Source: Ianthella basta
Taxonomy: Eukaryota > Porifera > Demospongiae > Verongiida > Ianthellidae
Assembly (NCBI GenBank): GCA_964019415.1
Contig: OZ025871.1
Coordinates: forward strand, 8,728,213-8,792,212
Direction: 5' to 3'
Length of the DNA: 64,000 nucleotides
Position numbers and translations under genes: made by a program. Each line of letters begins with the position of its first letter. Positions within the stretch are counted from its first letter, which is position 1. The notes under the pieces were generated by a model that was not told the DNA's origin, made no database searches, and saw only the letters and a program-made list of their open reading frames with translations. Below, in pieces: positions 60,101 through 64,000 of this stretch.

Positions 60101-63100
60101 TTGAGGAAAGAGATAGAACTGTTTCGGGGGATGTTCTAATCCATGATGATGCACTAGATGAGGAAACAGAGTGTTTCACAGCAGTGTTACAGTCAGACTG
60201 CATTCCACTTGAACAAAAATATTCTACGACAGTCTGCATAGTGGACACCTATTCAGTAGTTTACTCATTCCAGCAAACAGATTACTTTGTATATGAGTCA
60301 AATGGCCATGTTTCTGTGACTCTTAACTCCAGCAGGCCCATTCCAGAAGATTTTGAAGTTGATGTGAATACAGTTTACGGTATTGGGACTGCATCAGGTA
60401 ATCATTTATACACGATTTACTGTTACTGTGATATTTTGTGTACTCATTGGTGAGTGTTGTGTGTATAGTTGTGTGCAGGGCTTACCAGTAAGACAAACAA
60501 TTGGAATAAAGAATTTTCCTTGCTTTTGTTATCATTGCAGCTGGTTTTGACTTTGAAGGTGGACACTTTGTTGCACGTTTTGCTGCAAACAGTACAAATG
60601 CAGCAGTAGACATTCCAATTACAGGAGACCAGAATTCAGAAGAAGTGGAATACTTTTTGGTGCAATTGTCATTGCAATCACACAGAATGAATTCAACACT
60701 AGCACAGGTCCCATTGGTCAGGTTGGGAAGTGTGCCCCAAGCCAAAATTTCCATTCAAAATGTGATTATTCTTGACTTTCCCAGCAGCACCATAGAGGTA
60801 GAGGAAGGAATGACTCTAACACTGAACATCTCATCTAATGCTGCTAACAATCAAGATTATAACTCTTCTGTAAACATCACTGGCAGTTTGGATCAATGTA
60901 AGTTAATATACATTTTATTGAACTAACAGATCTAGAAATGCTACATATACTCAAGAAATCTGCAGCATTTGCTATGGTATCTTTACAGATGTGTGTCAGA
61001 GTTAATTATTCTGGGCATATATAACAGAAACGTCCATGTTTACATCATTCTATAGTGATGTTATTTACAGTGCTGGTATGCCATGCATGTTAGCGTAAAT
61101 AATTTTTGTACTGTAGGTGAAAATGTTGTACATTGTGGGCTATACCCTGTAACATTTATGGCTGGGTCGGTGACTGCAAGTGTACCAATACAACTCATGG
61201 ATGATGAAGTATCAGAATGTGATGAGATCTTCACAGCACACATTGTTATTGGAGAGGAAGGGAGTTCAAGTAGTGATGGCTTCATACTTGGATCAATGTC
61301 TTCAGTTGAGGTCACTGTAAAGGACAATGAAGGTAATCATGAAAAACATTGCAACAATTTCAGCAGTATTCGGTGTATATGAGTTTTCACATTACCTGTG
61401 TAACCTAGCATAGAACTGACACTATCCATTGGCTGAACAGGGATTGCAAGTCTTCCTGGTTTACAATATAGTATAGCTATCAATACACTGCAGTAGATAC
61501 ATTTCATACTGAAACTATAAATGAATCACAAAATGTAATGCTTGCATATTCAACCAGAACAGGAAGAAATAGTCATGTATTATACTTCCAAGGATATATC
61601 CTAATTCTATGTAATTGTATATATTCTTGCAAAATGTCATTGTATAATTATATGTTTTAGATGTACAGGAACAATTCTGCTTTGGCGAAGAGATTACTAC
61701 AGTTGAAAGCTTTGAGGCACTGGTAGTTAACATTACACGTCGTGTGCCTGCTTGTAATGAAGATTCAATTTTACTGCATCTGTCCTTTTTTGAGAATGGA
61801 TTAAGCTGTGGTGAGCCTGATAATTTACTGTTCAAGCTATGGTACCTATATGCTTAGTTCACCAAATGCATTCTATGTGCAGATTTTGAACAGTGGTGCA
61901 CATTTGAACCTTTACATTTCCATAAGCCATGCACCATTGATATCGGAGGCAAGAATTTTGACTTTGACAATGATACTGTTGAAGGACTGGTGACTATTGA
62001 ACAGGGCAACACTTTGTTTTGTAATTTGACAAAGCAAGTCATCATCTACAAATGTAAGTACAACTGAGTAGTTTTTAAAATCTTCTTCACTTATGTGAGG
62101 ATCCTTAATTATCCTCCTTACGTTCAACTAGTCTTACATGGATAGCTATATTAACTTACGTAATAGTATTTGTAAGCAATATGAAATAGCAAACCATTCA
62201 AAGAATAAATTTTGTTCATTCCATACATATTTAGGTATTTTAGTCAGTTTATCAACCTAGCAGTACTCTCATTGCTTTTGCTGACTATGAATGTGTAGCA
62301 TTTTGCTGTCTTCCATAATCCAGTCCCACGTTATTGTTGGATGACAGCTGCAGAAGAAGCAAAGATCAATTTCAACACTGGTGAAACTGCAGCCCAATTT
62401 ATGGTTTCTATCATTCGAAGTGGGCCTGCAATTTCTAGCAATATGTCTGAGCAGTGTGCAGTGTTTCAAATCAAAGAAAGTCCCAGCTGTACGTTCCACA
62501 TATCCACTATTCATGACAATTACTTCTTAGAATAATAAGATTGTAGTGGGAAGGATAGTGGCCAGAAAATGTATTATACTGTTGTGGAGCAATAGCAAAT
62601 TTATGTCATAGTTATATCTATAATATAATATTAGCATTGAGGCGGAATGTTAGTAATAATCTAGTACTTTGTGACATTGTAGTAGTGGAAATGCATGTAC
62701 TTACAGGACATGAATTTGTGTGTGTATGTCAGTGTAGGGATTTTAATTCTTCAGTACAACAAAACTGTTTGCGTGCTTTGGTTGTAATCCTATGATGGTG
62801 CAATTTGGTTGTTGATGTGGCCAGCTTTCAAAGAGACAGTGGTACTACAATCTATAATAGCTTTATATGTACAATGTCATACCCAACCAGCATTAATTGG
62901 CCAGCCTGCTGCAATACCATGGGCACAATGCTATGTACATGCTCATACTACAATTATTCATTCATCACTACATCATTTGATTACTGCATGTTTGCTATGG
63001 TTTTCGGCATATAATAGCCTATTGCTACACACATAGCTTATAGCTACTTATAGATTATGCACAGGGTTGCAGCAATTATGTGAAATAGAATAATTATTGG

Positions 63101-63652
63101 TAGCACGTTGGTTAGTAAGTGAAATATAGTCAATTGCATTGTTAATAGCTATGCAGTGCTTTTACATTTTTAAGCCACACTCATTAATTCTTTTTACCTA
63201 CAGTCTCCAATCTCAAATATGACCGTTGCTGTTTCTCAAAAAACTACAATACGGAAATCACCTGCATGGTTAACGTGACTGTTGATGCTCCCATAGTAGG
63301 AAATAATACACTAGTTTTGCAGTTAAATAGCACAGATCACAACACAGTGTGCAACCAGAGTCTCTTGTCAGTGACAGTGGAAACCTTCACAGAAGGTAAG
63401 TAGGTCATGTATGATAATTAAGAAATATTTATGCAAATTCCTATTCTGTCACCTTTACTGATACAATGTGACACTGACATTCTGTGCAGAATCAAGTTCA
63501 TCAGCATCTCCGGATATCAACAATGCTGTCCTTATTGTCAGTGTGGTTCTAGCCGTCCTGGTATCCTCTGCAGTGGTAGCCTGTGTGATTATACTTGGTA
63601 TCTATTGCATAATATCCAGATGTTTCGGGAATGGGATAACAGATGCGGAGAG
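47891..63652 (+). CDS. Ig-like / five Calx-beta domain transmembrane receptor (17 exons, 3' incomplete)
   Basis: Exons from splice sites: 47891-47948 (signal peptide MVFLVRNYVVLVVVLMAHC), 49052-49309 (Ig-like, ITSARITHSGVYHC), 49676-50089 (unassigned, N-glycosylation-rich), 51465-51506 (Pro/Thr/Ser linker), then Calx-beta domains: 52071-52205+52302-52505; 52611-52763+53473-53694; 54712-54864 plus the start of 60050-60397; the rest of that exon plus the start of 60541-60897; the rest of that plus 61117-61332. These show the FEG/VEEG start, DY, and acidic D(D/N)E...E.F signature of Calx-beta. Exons 61661-61810, 61883-62053, 62324-62488 and 63204-63395 are divergent cysteine-bearing ectodomain pieces. 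Exon 63490-63652 encodes the transmembrane helix (NNAVLIVSVVLAVLVSSAVV...). About 1,133 codons, all visible introns phase 1, no internal stop. It lies at the cell surface; Calx-beta folds bind Ca2+ in known proteins and occur in sponge aggregation factors, so adhesion or recognition is plausible but inferred. The cytoplasmic tail is off the window. Confidence 0.85.
51074..51280. repeat. (GT)n microsatellite in intron
   Basis: GT tract with TGTGCATG-type interruptions in the intron before exon 51465. Confidence 0.95.
55263..55376. mobile_element. 114-bp MITE with TTATAACACCTCCTT termini
   Basis: 15-bp perfect terminal inverted repeats (55263-55277 and 55362-55376), with a further GGGATGT / ACATCC match inside and a central GGCACTTCGTGCC hairpin. 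It lies in the intron between exons 54864 and 60050 of the receptor gene. Confidence 0.8.
55828..58870 (-). mobile_element. Near-full-length RTE-like LINE, antisense in receptor intron
   Basis: Single ORF 58786-55943 (947 codons, no internal stop). N-terminal apurinic endonuclease: NVRTLNG, LGVSEAKVRG, VYAPTED, GDMNARVGDD, SDHYLV. Central reverse transcriptase: NYRGISLMSIVGK, QGGFRTGRG, MAFVDLEKAYD, VRQGCTLSPWLFN and the catalytic FADDM. The C-terminal part has LLYGCETWTL and ends GRPRSRWTDNFK. The 3' end on this strand carries an (ATTGA)n tail at about 55828-55845, as in RTE-type elements with short microsatellite tails. Clade assignment is by motif recognition only. An intact ORF suggests a young, possibly active copy. 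Confidence 0.92.
58871..60049. other. Intron remainder, nothing further recognised
   Basis: AT-rich intron sequence between the LINE and the Calx-beta exon at 60050. Confidence 0.6.
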
Positions 63653-64000
63653 GTACATTATCCGTACAGTCTTGTGCATATGTAAGCATTTAAAGATAAA
63701 TTTGTGTTGACGTCAGAAATGGAATTCATGAAATCAAAGTGGCATTATATAGTACGCACATTGTCAAGCATGTATTACACTTTGTAAATTATCGTATATT
63801 GGGAAAAATTCGCGAAGTTTAATGTTGCCGATTTTTGCGATTTCACCAAATTCGCAAAATTTTCCTTCGTGAATTTTCTCCACCCATCATTATAATTATA
63901 TGCAAACGTCATAATAAGATGGCCACCGCATAGCACAGAAGTGGGTTTAGCCATTTAAGTGCTATCTTACGGTTCTGTGCTTAAACATTCCCTTCAACTA
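63653..64000. other. Start of intron after the transmembrane exon
   Basis: Contains AATTCGCGAA-like repeat sequence (63800-63880). No exon seen before the window ends. Confidence 0.55.

Overview
This is a eukaryotic (animal) nuclear window: multi-exon genes with GT-AG introns, dense microsatellites, MITEs, LINEs and DNA transposons. NLR-type innate immune exons (CARD, DEATH, NACHT, LRR) carrying 2A-like peptides, together with a Calx-beta receptor, suggest a sponge (demosponge) or another early-branching aquatic invertebrate. That placement is inference from family knowledge, not a database match.

Region 1 (0.3-27.5 kb, minus strand) is an NLR locus. A CARD-NACHT-LRR gene can be modelled from splice sites at 7572 down to 334, continuing off the left edge. 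Upstream of it (10.3-26.9 kb) lies an array of duplicated modules: four complete DEATH exons, one truncated DEATH exon, a second CARD exon, a CARD remnant, and four exons carrying a DVExNPGP-type 2A-like motif, one of them mutated at the essential glycine. All intact N-terminal module exons are phase 1-1, so they could be joined in many combinations. Two DEATH exons are followed by a conserved short terminal exon with a stop, which would give NACHT-less proteins. The array is interrupted by transposons: two Mutator-like elements (8.36-8.96 and 12.75-14.10 kb) carrying a RecQ-type helicase exon fragment, one with a LINE inserted in it; a 1.95-kb DNA element with a THAP domain (18.4-20.3 kb); a 79-bp tandem repeat; and hammerhead-ribozyme-like sequences near 9.2-9.6 kb.

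Region 2 (28-44 kb) holds pieces of RPA2 (replication protein A 32-kDa subunit) and a large inverted repeat. The left arm (29147-32305) and right arm (33198-38203) are near-identical. Each contains the last two RPA2 exons and a 30-bp minisatellite, about 29 copies on the left and 88 on the right. An OB-fold exon abuts the left arm, and a further RPA2 segment (linker exon plus a frameshifted winged-helix exon) lies at 43.4-44.0 kb. No complete RPA2 reading frame can be assembled. Either real palindromic duplication or an assembly fold-back is possible.

Region 3 (44.9-46.9 kb) is a second, imperfect inverted repeat with about 0.9-kb arms and a hammerhead-like motif in its centre.

Region 4 (47.9 kb to the right edge, plus strand) is a 17-exon gene for a type I membrane protein: signal peptide, Ig-like domain, a cysteine-containing domain, five Calx-beta domains, cysteine-rich extracellular segments and one transmembrane helix. 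Every junction up to the last visible exon is phase 1. A LINE with one long intact ORF sits antisense in one of its introns.
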